DNA of 64,000 nt from Tetraselmis striata (GCA_006384855.1 VCJN01003004.1:1-64000), one strand, 5' to 3'. Numbered from the stretch's first letter, positions 46,764-57,618 are shown. Notes: generated by a model from the letters alone, not told the origin. Translations and numbers: made by a program.

Positions 46764-47639
46764 ATGCCAGATGGAGAAGAACCCGTCGTTGAGCCGACGC
46801 TCGAGTCGCTACACGCAGACGTGAAGGCCCAGTCTACACTATTGCGAGAGCTTGCTACAGCGATGGCCCAATTGACGGCTCGCGAGCGCGTTGCTTATGA
46901 AGAAGGGGCACATGGCTCCGGCTTCGGGCAGCGCGTCGCGGGACAGCCGACAGGCTGCGGGGGAGCCGCAGAGCGCCCCGACTTGCTAGAGCTAGCCCAG
47001 AGCGGCAGTGTCGGAGCAAAATCCGTGAGTGCCGAGGATGATTACCTCGCGGTGCCAGAACTACTGCAGAGAGCAGAGTCTGGTTACGAGGCCGTTCGAC
47101 CGGTCAGCCGAGTGCCTGGACTCGTTCCCCTAAGCACCGACCTAACGAACGAGTACCTCAAGCAGGATGACCGGCGTCTGCCGGCCCAGGAGGAGTATTT
47201 GTGGATGTCGTGTTTCGGGGCCCACATGGCCGCGCTTTTCGTGGCTCTCGACGAGCTGTTGCCTTACGTCCCTTCCACCAACCAGGACTTCACCCCCTAC
47301 CTCGCGAGAGCTCGGAACCACGCCGAGGCCATCTACAAGGCGTTTCGGTTTCGGTTGGCCTTCCTGCGGAGGTTAAATGAGATCAAGCGTGTGCACGGTG
47401 ACCAAGGTGTTCTGGACGTGCTGCGAGCCCAGCATTTTCAGCCTGCTTCGGAGCATCTGGGTTCCGCGATTTTTGGGGACCTCATGAGGGACTACGAGCG
47501 CCGTGTCTTTGAGGCGACCGTTGCCAGCAGCGCGAAAGCGACCGCTACTGCTCGAGTGGCGGCTGCAGCTGCAGGTCGCGGGCGTGGACGAGGACGTGGC
47601 GGTGGACGCGGGCGTGGCCGCGAAGGTAAGCACGAGTGA
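46764..47639 (+). CDS. Gag-like ORF1 of YR element copy B (291 aa)
   Basis: The only complete ORF1 of the three copies; the ATG context ACCATGCC is shared with copy A. Residues 10-45 form a short heptad-like segment (TLESLHADVKAQSTLLRELA). The middle is a folded-looking region (YLWMSCFGAHMAALFVALDE). The last 30 residues are Arg/Gly-rich (GRGRGRGRGGGRGRGREG), typical of nucleic-acid binding. This fits a structural or nucleic-acid chaperone role such as gag of DIRS-like elements, but no known domain is recognisable. It ends before ORF2, 94 nt upstream of the ORF2 ATG. Confidence 0.65.
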   Translation: MPDGEEPVVEPTLESLHADVKAQSTLLRELATAMAQLTARERVAYEEGAHGSGFGQRVAGQPTGCGGAAERPDLLELAQSGSVGAKSVSAEDDYLAVPELLQRAESGYEAVRPVSRVPGLVPLSTDLTNEYLKQDDRRLPAQEEYLWMSCFGAHMAALFVALDELLPYVPSTNQDFTPYLARARNHAEAIYKAFRFRLAFLRRLNEIKRVHGDQGVLDVLRAQHFQPASEHLGSAIFGDLMRDYERRVFEATVASSAKATATARVAAAAAGRGRGRGRGGGRGRGREGKHE

Positions 47640-47733
47640 CGGTGTGGGGCGCCTTTCGTCGGAGCTGCGGGAGCTTTGCGAGGCCACCTTTCGGTGACCG
47701 CCGCAAGACGCACCCTTGCAGCTCAACGGCGAG

Positions 47734-49052
47734 ATGAGTGCCCCGTGTCAGGACCTGACCCCCCCCACCTTACAGACTTCCTTTAGACCTTCCTCGGTGC
47801 GGCGCTTCTCACAGCTACAGCCGAGTGCGGCTCAACCATCCGCACACCTGCACATGGCGGCTCAACCAACCGCTTTCTTTACCCCATCTCTGCGTCCGTC
47901 GGTTGTTACACTACGTGTTACAACTGGTTCGCAACGACCAAGTTTCGCGCGGGTACGTTACGCGCGTGACATGCGCTACGAGCGCGAAGGGCGCGCGGGG
48001 CGGCCCTCTTACCTGAACCTAGCCCCGCAAACCCGTACTGATGCTACTGCAAACTCGTCCAGCAGCTACCGGCCAACCGCCGGGAACCTAACCGCTGCTG
48101 CCGAGTACTTTGCGAATAGTAGTCGTACCGGTGGAACTCTGTCGGTAAAACGACGCACTTACGTGATTGACGAGCCCGCAGCTGTCGCTCCCTGGGCTGC
48201 TTCATTGCGATCCCGGCTGCAGGACGCGTTCGGCTCAGACGAGCTGGGCCAACGGACGCTCGACCTACTCTCCAGCTCCCTCAGCGCTCAGACACTCAAG
48301 AGCTACGCCGGCCGGCTGGCTCAGTTCGCGGAGTTATGCCACGACTCCGAGAACATCAGCCCACTGGAGGCGACTACTGCACTGTCGTTCGAGTACCACC
48401 ACGACTTCCGAGCCCTCCTGGCCTCGGTTGTCAACTTCATGTTCTTCGCCGGGGGCCTTACTGGCGTGTCATGTCGAGTACGAGACGTGCACGTCGACGC
48501 CTACAACATCACTTTGCAAGTGTACCGAGAGAAGGGTCGCGCTGGTCGACGTGGACCCGACAACCTACGCGTACTTCTCCTCCCAGTGTCAGAGCACCTC
48601 CGAGTGGCGCGTCTCCTGCACCACTTCCTCGACCACGTCCAATCAGTTCCCCTTGTTACTGTTGGCTTGGCTGTGTCAAACTTCTGGGCTGTCAGATCAA
48701 CCGAGCAGTCAAAACCTTGGACTGCGGCTACAATGTCAGACTGGCTGTCCACGGCCGTCCGTCTAGTCAACGCTGCCCCCCCCCCCCCCCCCCCCCCGCT
48801 GGCACCTCCTGGACCTCGCACAGTCTTCGCAAGGGCGCAGCCTCTTCAGCGAACGCCATCGGGGTGCCATTGTCCCACATTCGCTACCAGGGCGGTTGGG
48901 CCACTAACTCTGACGTCGTTCTGGACTACATCGACCCCAACGTTCTTCCTTCACTTGGGGCATGGTTCTTCTTTGGACACATCGCCCCCCTACGCCACTT
49001 CCAAGTCCAACAGGACTCCGCAGCGGTGGCCTTCCCATTGCCTCCTTCATGA
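47734..49052 (+). pseudogene. Tyrosine recombinase ORF2 of YR element copy B (frame broken by poly-C)
   Basis: Starts at an ATG conserved in all copies. The N-terminal 130 residues are variable. A core-binding-type helix region follows (SAQTLKSYAGRLAQFAELC), cut by a deletion near 48390. The catalytic part contains VSCRVRDVHVDAYNITLQVY (box I region), then HSLRKG at 48819 (box II His/Arg) and GGWATNSDVVLDYID with the Tyr nucleophile at 48927-48929. The His/Arg/Tyr block lies in another frame because of a C22 run at 48776-48797, so the copy cannot make an active enzyme without a frame change. The fold is that of phage-integrase/DIRS/Crypton recombinases, which join DNA through a 3'-phosphotyrosine. 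Confidence 0.8.
48776..48797 (+). repeat. Poly-C run (22) in recombinase gene of copy B
   Basis: Sits between the conserved segments RLV and AGTSWTSHSLRKG. Copy A has only CCCCTCCC here, while copy C has two runs of 15 and 31. Confidence 0.9.
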
Positions 49053-49132
49053 CTTGGCGCTACCTCTTCTCCGTCAATCCACCGCTCTCTCCGTTCGCTC
49101 AAGACTGGCAAAACCATACTCAACTTTGAAAT

Positions 49133-49302
49133 GATCTAAACTAGTTTATGGGGTTTCCTCCCTTGACCTAACCGCCTTTTAGCTACAAGTGCTGCTCAGT
49201 GGTACGGGAACTAGGCATCTGTTGTTGCGCCCTTTTTGGGTGCAGCACGAGTAGACATAAAAGTAGCCAGAACAGCTGAGCCTGCCATCTTCCAGTTTTC
49301 GC
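49133..49302 (+). repeat. 170-bp terminal direct repeat of YR element, copy B, 3' end
   Basis: Partner of 46465-46634. It begins directly after the ORF2 3' tail (ACTCAACTTTGAAAT). Its last 17 bases are duplicated at 49303-49319. Confidence 0.9.
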
Positions 49303-49318
49303 CATCTTCCAGTTTTCG

Positions 49319-49605
49319 CAGCGCCCCCGTGACTCCGTTTTCCCTCCACGCTTTCGCTAAACCATCCTGCCAATTTCGGCTCTTGACCGTGTAAAACAGC
49401 CTGCGCGACCTTTTTGGCAAAACCAGACTCAACTTTGAAATGACGATGAAACGTTTTTTCAAGATTGAGTCTGGTTCTGCCAAAAATGTTTCGCTGGCTA
49501 GTTTACAATGACAAGATCCGAATTTGGCAGGAAGGTTCAAAAGTGAAAGCGTGGAGGGAAAACGGAGTCTGGGGGGGGGGGGGGGGGGGAGCTGCATGTA
49601 ACGCA
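49319..49605. repeat. Palindromic junction between YR elements B and C
   Basis: Left arm 49319-49444 and right arm about 49450-49600 are imperfect reverse complements (shared ACTCCGTTTTCCCTCCACGC and CCAGACTCAA). Both arms contain a second copy of the ORF2 tail. The right arm has a G19 run where the left has C5. The centre joins two oppositely oriented elements. Confidence 0.8.
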
Positions 49606-49769
49606 GCGAAACTGGAAGATGGCAGGCTCAGCTGCTTTCATGTCTACTCGTGCTGCACTCAAAAAGGGGCGCAACGACAGGTGCCTAGTATCCCGTACCA
49701 CTGAGCAGCACGGTAGCCGAAAAGCGGTAAGGGAAAAGGAGCAAACCCCATAAACAAGTTTAGAACATT

Positions 49770-50122
49770 TCAAAGTTGAGTCTGATTTTGCCAGTGATGA
49801 GCGAACGCGGAAGCGGTGGATTGACGGAGAAGGAACAGCGCCAGGTCATGAAGGGGGCACCGGGAAGGCCACCGCTGCGGAGTCTTGTTGGACTTGGAAG
49901 TGGCGGAGGGTCGCGATATGTGACCGAAGAAGAACCACACACCAGGCGAAGGAAGAACGTTATGGTCGATGTTGTCCAGAACGACGTCGGAGCTAATGCC
50001 CCAGCCGCCTTGGTAGCGAATGCGGGACAGTAGAGTTCCGATGGCGTTAGCAACAGATGCGGCTCCCTTGCGAAGGCTGTGTGAGCTCCAGGAAGTGCCG
50101 GCGGGGAGGGGGGGGGGGGGGG

Positions 50123-50154
<32 letters not shown>

Positions 50155-51190
50155 CGGGCACCGACCAGACAAACGGCCGTAGAGAGCCAGTCCGACAAGA
50201 CTTGGGCTGCTCGCTCGGGGTGACCGCCCAGAAGTTTGTTTCGGCCAAGGCAACAGGAGCCTAGGGGCGGACTGTACGTGGTCGATAGAAGTGGTGCAGG
50301 AGACGCGCAGCGCGGGGGGGACTCCGACAATGGAAGGAGCAGTGCACGCATGTGGCCGGGATCGCGTCGACCAGCGCGGCCTTTCTCGCGGTACACATGC
50401 GGGGTAATGTCGTAATCGTCGACATGCACGTCCCGCACTCGGCAGGACACGGGTAAGTCCCCTGGCAAAGAATATGAACCTAGGCCACGAGGGCTCGAAA
50501 GTTGTATAATGTTACTCTGGGATGGGAGCAAACACAAAAACCAACTCTGCTCGCTCGACGAAGTTGTAAGCGAGCGACATCAGCAGGCAGAGGGACTCGC
50601 AAAGGGGCAGCCTCCAGGCGGCGTTGCCGTAGCATCATGCCACAACGACCCGCAGTAAGGTGCATGTTGTCCTTGGTAATCGGGTCGAGGTTGTGTAGCT
50701 CCAAGAACGTGTTGATTGCGAACATGTAGGGTTGCAACGACTTAGACCCAATGTGCCCCCGCTCACCAATCGTCCAAGCAACGTACCGGATGACAAGAGC
50801 AGTGGTCGCCTCCAGCGGGCTGATGTTCTCGGAGTCGTGCTGGCAAAACTCCGCGAACTGAGACAATCTGCCGGTGTAGCTCTTGAGTGTATTAGCGGTA
50901 AGGGAGAGTAGGTCGAGGGTCCGCTACCCCAGCTCGTCTGAGCCGAACGCGTCCTGCAGCCGAGCCCGGAGTGGAGCAGCCCAAGGGGCGACAGCTTCGT
51001 GCTCGTCAATTACGTAAGTGCGGCGCGATTTGATGTAAGATGGTACGGGAGGCGATTTGCGGAGCCGCCAGGCGCAGGTGTGCGGATTATGGTTGAGCCG
51101 CATTCGGTTATATTAGCGGTAAGAAGCGCCGCAAAAAGGAAGGTCTTAAAGAAGGGGTCTGATCCGTACACAAGGCGCTCATCCCATCGT
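49770..51190 (-). pseudogene. Broken tyrosine recombinase ORF2 of YR element copy C
   Basis: Retains the core-binding region that copy B lost (VIRYVAWTIGERGHIGSKSL and FAINTFLELHNLDPITKDN, 50800-50660), then VSCRVRDVHVDDYDIT and SHSLRKGAASVANAIG. The expected Tyr nucleophile codon is AAC (Asn) at 49971-49973, reading DNID instead of DYID. With several frameshifts this copy is catalytically dead. Confidence 0.8.
50108..50154 (-). repeat. Double poly-C run (31 + 15, element sense) in copy C recombinase
   Basis: G15, C, G31 on the plus strand. Same site as the C22 run of copy B. Confidence 0.9.
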
Positions 51191-51286
51191 TGAGCTGCTA
51201 GGGTTCGCCTTCCGGCGGTGACCGAAAGATGGCATCGCAAAGCGCTTGCAGCTCCGACGAAAGGCGCCCCACACCGTCACTCGTGC

Positions 51287-52160
51287 TCACCTTCGCGGCC
51301 ACGCCCGCGCCCGCCGCCACGCCCACGTCCACGCCCGCGTCCTGCAGCCGCGCGCTGCCGCCATTTGAGCAGTAGCGGTAGCTTTAGCGCTGATGGCAAC
51401 TGTCGCCTCGAAGACGCGACGCCCGCAGTCCTTCATGAGGTCCCCAAATATCGTAGAACCTATATGCTGAGAAGCATGCTGAAAGTACTGGGCTCGCAGC
51501 ACGTCCAGAACGCCTTGATCAAAGTGCACATGCTTGACCTCGTTAAGCCTCCGTAAGAAGGCTAACCGAAAGCGATGCCTTGTCGATGGCTTTGTCGGCA
51601 TGATTCCGAGCAGCACGCGCGAGGTAGGGGGTGAAGTCTTGATTTGCAGCAGGACGTAGGGGAGCAGCTCGTCGAGAGCTACGAAAAGTGCGGCCATGTG
51701 AGCGCCGAAACACGACATCCACAAATACTCCTCAAGGGCCGGCAGACGCCGGTCATACTGCTTGAGGTACTCGTTCGTTAGGTCGGTGCTCAGGGGCAAG
51801 AGTCAAGGCACTCGGCTGACCGGTCGAACGGCCTCGTGACCAGACTCTGCTCGTTGCAGTGGTTATAGCACCGCGAAGTAGTCGTCCTCGTCCCTCACGG
51901 ATTTGCTCCGACACGGCCGCTCTGGGCTAGCTCTAGCAAGTCGGGGCGCACTCCGGCTCCCCGTTGCATGTCGGCTGTCCCGCGATGCGCTGCCCGGAAC
52001 CGGAGCCATATGTGCTCCGTCTCCTCCAACAACACGGTCACGAGCCGTCAACTGAGCCAACGTTGTTGCAAGCTCGCGAAGCAATGTATACTAGGCCTTC
52101 ACGTCTGCTTGTAGCGACTCGAGCGTCGGCTCAACGATGGGTTTTTCTCCATCCGACATG
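51287..52160 (-). pseudogene. Broken ORF1 of YR element copy C
   Basis: Homologous to 46764-47639. The segment at 51799-51287 keeps LSTDLTNEYLKQYDRRLPAL and the FGAHMAALFVALDELLPYVL block, and its 3' part shows frame errors. The start region (52084-51863) is in another frame. Confidence 0.75.
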
Positions 52161-52454
52161 TTAACGCACGTACGTACGGATGAGAATTTCACACACGGGT
52201 GGTGAGACGGGTGTGGTCTTGAACAACCAAGGGTGACCTTCCTCGCAACATGTTGCGAAACAGTTAATCACTGCATGTAACGCCGCGAAATTGGAAGATG
52301 GCGGGCTCATATGCTTTGACTGCTTTTATGTCTACTCGTGATGCACTCAAAAAGGGGCGCAACGACAGGTGCCTAGTATCCCGTACCACTGAGCAGCACG
52401 GTAGCCGAAAAGTGGTTAGGGAAAAGGAGCAAACCCCATAAACAAGTTTCGAAC

Positions 52455-53964
52455 ATACAACGAGGACGGTACGAGTATGTGGCCCGTAGCTGGATTTATT
52501 CCTTCTGGATTTCTGTATGGATTCATTGAATGTTGCAGCTTGCACATGTATCACACGGTACGAGTATTCCCCGCGGAATCGTACTCGGGTGCTGATATGA
52601 GTACGAGTACGTGATTGTGCCACAGATTGTGCCACGAGATTGTGCCATCGGCATTGTGCCAGTAGCGCAGTATATACGGGTCCACGTTAGAATTGATTTT
52701 AGTAATGTCCCGTGCATATTGAACTCGTCCAACTGGTGAGTGCTAGCACCACCTCTCGACCCGTAAATGGCCTCAGCAACACCTGAGGCCACGACTCTCA
52801 TTTTTTGGCTTAAAACTAGTATTCGCCTAGAAATTGGGGGGCGGGCGGGCGCAGTACGAGTACATATATACCATCGATCACCGTCATCTATTTGTTTCGA
52901 ACATGTTGAGCATCACCCGGAGAACTGTGTAACTAATGTATTGATATCTGCCGCAGCGCAGTCAGCATGTACCTTTAGTGTGCGCGCGCTAACCGGTGTG
53001 TGCACATTGACCGGCGCCACCCGGACCGGCACCGCCTTACTTCTTGTTGCCTGTGGCGCATCATCAGCCCACCAGGCGCATGCGCGGAGGATGACATGGA
53101 CGCCTTCAGAACGCCAGCGCCTCTCCCAATAGGTGAATGCCCGCAACGCCGTTGCATTAGTGTTACCATGCCATGCTGCGCATGTACTACGCCACAGCAT
53201 AAAGTGCTGAGTAATGGATATATTGATGAGATTACAATCAACGGTTGAACTGACAGATATAAGAAGCAACAGTAGTAATTATAAATACTCTTATTAACGT
53301 CTATTAATATGAAGTAACTTGACAGTTGAATCAGCGATGCGTCGATTTTTCAGAAAGTTTTAAAAGAACGGGTTCTATATCACTGGCCTACAGTTCCATG
53401 AATAGCATTGCCAGCGCTTTGAAGTACCTGGTATCAGCAGCGAGCGTTTGCATTGCGAGCGCTTTGAAGTACCAGAGTTGTTTTTCTATTACCAGCTGCG
53501 AGTAGCAAGTACCATTACCAGTACCTCCCAACCGTGAGATCGTAATCGGACGGCTGTGTAATTAAGGACCGTAAGCGGGCGGGTGGGTGGGTGGGTGGAT
53601 TATAGTACTTAGTAGTACATTCCAGTAGATAAGTGCTTTAGTCATGCACCTATAGGCCCGATCCGCTGCAGCATACGGGTACCCGTACGGCAATAAAGCT
53701 CACCGCCGAAAAATCGACGCTTCGCTGGATTATGCATGTTGGGTGGTATATATATTTACTGCTGTTGCTATTGGGTTGTATACATATATTAATTTATGAC
53801 GTTTTACATACTATTATGTAGCAATGTCCTTTAGCCACGGCAATACCTTTGATTGTACTGTACACCTCTCTCTCTCTAAATAATACCGATTACATTATTA
53901 TGTGTGATTGCTGTCTTACATATTTATATTTTGAATACTATTATAATTATGTAGCACTGCTAGC
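52455..53964. other. Gene-poor spacer
   Basis: AT-balanced sequence with many ACGGTACGAGTA/GTACGAGTA words (52540-52620). ATTGTGCCA is repeated three times at 52613-52660, GGGTGGGTGGGTGG lies near 53580, and TTTGAAGTACC repeats lie near 53420-53480. No domain-bearing ORF. Confidence 0.5.
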
Positions 53965-55430
53965 TTGTATTCCACAGCATATATCACAAAAACACAAGAA
54001 GTGCTGACTCATATTCCCTGCTCCCCACTCCTCCGTGCACACGAAAAAGATTTGCCCATCACGCCTGGCGGGATTTGCGTGAACGCGCAGCACGATGAGG
54101 AAATCCTCTCGTCTCGCAACGAGTATAGGACCAACAATCATACACTACGCGCCTACGTCCTAGACCCCAACTTGCCATGGGACCCGGACACATATTGCGC
54201 CCCATGCAAGGCTTGGTGCGATGGTGGGCATTGCAAGATTGGGATGCGTATCCCCACGGCTGGCCTTGTCAAGGGTCATCAATATGCACGTTGCAAGGCC
54301 TTCTACCATGTTATGTGCACACGTAACCTGTTGTTGCTGCCAATCTTGTCAGCATGCCCGTTATGGCATGGGTGTGACTGTGTCACTCATGTGTCTCAAA
54401 TGCAGGTGGCACGGATGATGGCCACTGCAGCAACGATTGCATGGCTGCTGGGACACTGGAGGTGGTGCCTCGCTCTCTTGAAACGACAAGTGCAGCCACC
54501 AATGCAGCTGCGTCGTCCCGTGAGTACGTGGGCCGCAAGAGGCGAAGGTCGCCCGAGGAGCCACCAATGCTTCCGACGACCGGCTGCAGCGGCGGAGGCG
54601 GCTACTCCACAAGTCCTCATGCAAGCACGCGCGGCCGTTGATGACTATAGTCCGGTATCTCCCTCCCAACAACTAGCCAACAGTCCCGGGCGGCGCGCAA
54701 TCAAGGCTCAGTGCGGTGATGCACATGCCAAGCATGCTAGGGTAATGGGTGCCCGGGTCGCTGCCAAGGCCGGCCAAGCACTAGTGGTGGGTGACATGGT
54801 CAAAGTGCCGTTGGCAAAGGAGGACCGTGGCAAGGCTCGACCCTAGATTCTTGACACGCGTGCGTGGTGATTGAAGTGAGTTATAAATGTTCTGCTCCTC
54901 TTGTATAATACTGATGCCAGTTGCACACAATGCTTGATGTGTCCCAGTGACGACGCCCACATCTTCTTTCTCAAATGCCCTCCCCCAACCCCCAGTTTTG
55001 CAGGTCACAAAATTAATTTTTTACAGAGTGGCTGTGGACGCGGGTGTTAGCAAGACCACATATGGGCAGCAAATTCTGGATCAATTGCACGACATATCAC
55101 CCGCGCGGGCGGTGGGCTTGCTTTTGGCGGGTGTGGTAGAGAAGTGGAGCAACCAAGCATCATGGAAGAAGACCTCCCTCAGAGAAGGTGTAAGATTTGT
55201 GTCACTATTTGGGGCCAAGGAATGACGAAATGCACATGTAATAAAGGGCCGTGTGCCGCCGGCGTTTGCAGTTGGCGCAAAGCTGGTAGGAAATGCAACT
55301 CTAGGTGTCTGCCTGATAACAACCGCTGTCAGAACATTGAGGACCATGGTGCTGACACTAGCGGTCAAGGAGCTGCCACCCCAATCCGTATAATGAATTT
55401 AAGTATCTCTTTAATTTCACTCTAATTTAA
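53965..55430 (+). pseudogene. Decayed integrase-type (GIN/KRBA2-like) element fragment
   Basis: A 293-codon ORF (53965-54846) ends with GDMVKVPLAKEDRGKARP (54790-54843). This resembles the GD-V-VPDVDRG motif that follows the integrase domain in GIN1/KRBA2/Ginger-like proteins. Further on, in shifted frames, come SLREGVRFVSLFG and a Cys-rich end, GQGMTKCTCNKGPC...VCSWRKAGRKCNSRC (55228-55329), matching the C-terminal GGQG-KC-C...C-C-K--L-CNSRCH knuckle of the same proteins. Upstream Cys/His pairs (CAPCKAWCDGGHC, 54198-54240) may be a zinc finger. No DDE core is recognisable, and at least two frameshifts and stops separate the parts. It could also come from a gypsy-type retroelement, since these integrases are related. 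Confidence 0.5.
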
Positions 55431-55562
55431 AGTTAATGGCATCTGCTACTCACTTTTATCTTGATTAAACTCGAAGTAAGCTTGCCTTAAAATGCGGACG
55501 AAAAATTACCATGTCACACATGGGTTGGATAGCGTGGATCCGTGAGTAACTGGCCCAAGTAC

Positions 55563-55800
55563 CGCGCTCCATGCGTGCGTACATGGGCCGGTCCGTGTGT
55601 ACATGGACATTTGACGAGGGCAGTCCAGCCATATGTACATGGGTCAGCCAACGACCCGTGTGCACATGGACCGTTTTCTACCAACTCCATGCGTACATAG
55701 TACGGGCCATGTGGACATGCAATGGGTCAATGGAGGCTCCATGTCCACGTGGACCGCTGCATGTACACATGGGCCGCATGTGCATATGGATCTTAATTAA
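55563..55800. repeat. Degenerate GTACATGG-rich repeat block
   Basis: At least ten copies of ACATGG or its complement CCATGT within 230 bp, mostly as TGCGTACATGGGCC- or GTGTACATGGAC-type units spaced about 20-25 bp. It ends at TTAATTAACATACATACAGG. Confidence 0.7.
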
Positions 55801-57618
55801 CATACATACAGGTATATGATACAAAATAATGACCAGATGAACACAATATGGGATACGTGTGTCCGGGGACTATACCTAGCATGGGTACCCATGGGCATTC
55901 AGAATGATTTGGTCGCTATTCTCTACCCATCACTTGGTAGCTATCATATCATCGCTATATATAAAAGAATTTAGATGGAGTCGCTCGTGGTACCGGTAGG
56001 CGCTACCGCCCGTACACAATAATAATGGCGACTACTAGTCGTACGGGTATCTTTCGCGGATGTGGCGAACGAACGTGATAGTCGTACGGGTAGTTCCTTG
56101 TTACCGATTATGAAATCATGAAAATAAGGGAAAAACAGGTTTTGGTTCCGTTTGTAGTGCGCATATTTATGTCAAACCACTGATGTTAAAAAACTGACCA
56201 GGTAGGATTGTACGGGTTTCCGTACCCGCCTTTACTGAATATAGTGACTACTACAGCTGGAATAGTTAATTTACCGTTGGACATTCGCGCTCTCCTCCCC
56301 GTCTTTGGCCTTATTCGCTGGCTGCCATATGGATTTAACGTCAGTATACGACCTGTATGGAGTATAAATATTATAACACTATCATAATACATTCATACAT
56401 TGTACAGAGGTAACCAACCGCCAACAGCCCGCCACCGCCGCGCCGCCCAGCAGCCCGGCCGCCCGGCGCTCACGCACGCGCGCGAGTCCCCAACAACCGC
56501 CGGATGGCAGGCTGGCAGCACACTCGCTTCCCACACAATAAGAGCTCTATCAGCGCATCGGCGCGAGCGGGACACACCACCAAGTTGAGTGAGGACGCGG
56601 CAACACCCTGGGGAGGTACCCTTATAGCAGGTAGGCGCGCTGCACGGGCTACGCAGCCAGCTTCTCCGTTGCACGAGTCACAACCGCGACGCGTTACCTC
56701 CGGCAAGGATTTGTTTAAAAAATATAATGGGCGAAACCGCGACGATGAATGGAGCCATCTTATCGCCCCGTAAATACAGCGCCCCCAAGCACCGGGTGCT
56801 GCATCCTAGTCGCTATCGTCGGTGTGAGCTGATGGCTCCGGCACACACCCACATATTTGCGTGTGCGAATGTCATTTGTTATCTCCCCTTTCCCGAGTCT
56901 GGCCGATGCTGCCAACGGTGTTATTGCCCGCTAGGAAGGCCGCCACCCGTTGCTGCGCCGTCTCGCACTGACATTGTTTGCTGGTGTCTATTCTCTGTTG
57001 GCGACTATATAGGTACCGTTGGCGAATGCTGCTGTACTAGTACCTAGCGACTATATCCCGTACCTCGTAGCGCTCCGTTCGACCTGCTTATCATTTCTTA
57101 TATATATTCGTCATTGAAACTTGTCCGGAGGTAATATTCATAATCGCTACTTTGTGCGACCAGCCGTGCCTGGCTTAGCAATGTGTCTTCTCTGTTATAA
57201 AATCACTATATTTTATCCTCCCCACAGCAGCTACGAACTTATGATTTTATGCTGTAGTCGCTATGTATATGGTCGCTATTTCGGCACTGCCAGTACCTGT
57301 TTTCTTTGAATATAATGTTTTCGGGCTACTGGCCACATATACTTATATGTATATAGATGACATATACGATAGCGCCATTATTATCATCAGTGTCGGTCCC
57401 GGTTGGATGCGATACGCTACCTTCGCGCGCCCGAAAGCGTAGAGTCTGCAACCACCCTGCAGCTGTTCAGCGCAAAAGGCCCGCTCTCACACCGAGTCGA
57501 TGACAAGTTCATTCTTCATTTCTGAATATAAGGAGTTATTGTCTGAGGTTGATGTCTGCCAAAGGTCTCGCAGAGGACGGCACTCTCTCGACGCTAAACG
57601 CCAAGTGGACGGACAAGA
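55801..57618. other. Intergenic region upstream of the 50-residue repeat gene
   Basis: Contains TAGTCGTACGGGTA words (55985-56095 and 57005-57070) and AT-rich stretches (57080-57370). ORFs of 60-106 codons at 56393-57047 show no domain. The promoter of the gene at 57619 should lie at the 3' end. A reading frame from 57552 (84 codons) overlaps the next gene's start in another frame and is probably not used. Confidence 0.45.

Larger units (their letters stand above)
46465..49302 (+). mobile_element. Tyrosine-recombinase element, copy B
   Basis: Bounded by 170-bp direct repeats (46465-46634 and 49133-49302). After a 129-bp leader it has an intact gag-like ORF1 (46764-47639), then a tyrosine recombinase ORF2 (47734-49052) in another frame. 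It has a deletion of about 400 bp relative to copy A (junction near 48390) and a frame-breaking poly-C run. No reverse transcriptase, RNase H or methylase is seen, unlike complete DIRS elements. Either this family is non-autonomous or it is a DNA-type YR element with terminal repeats. No target-site duplication was recognised. Confidence 0.8.
49606..52454 (-). mobile_element. Tyrosine-recombinase element, copy C
   Basis: Minus-strand copy. The 5' terminal repeat is 52285-52454 (170 bp) and the 3' one is 49606-49766 (about 161 bp). ORF1 is broken into several frames (52170-51290). ORF2 (about 51190-49770) has lost about 260 bp near 51030 and carries two poly-C runs. Its terminal repeats differ from those of A and B (AACTTGTTTATGGGGTTTGC instead of AACTAGTTTATGGGGTTTCC), so it is a different subfamily. 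Confidence 0.8.

Noticed and set aside
47624-47777. A spliceosomal intron joining ORF1 to ORF2 of the YR element (donor GGTAAGC, C-rich tract, TTACAG acceptor)
   Set aside because: The donor leaves one base (phase 1) while the acceptor is in phase 0, so splicing gives a stop four codons on. The same holds in copy A. Separate ORFs with an ATG conserved in all copies fit better.
46465-49302. Calling the YR element a classical LTR retrotransposon or a Crypton
   Set aside because: There is no protease, RT or DDE integrase and no TG...CA ends, so it is not an LTR element. The direct repeats and gag-like ORF argue against a Crypton.
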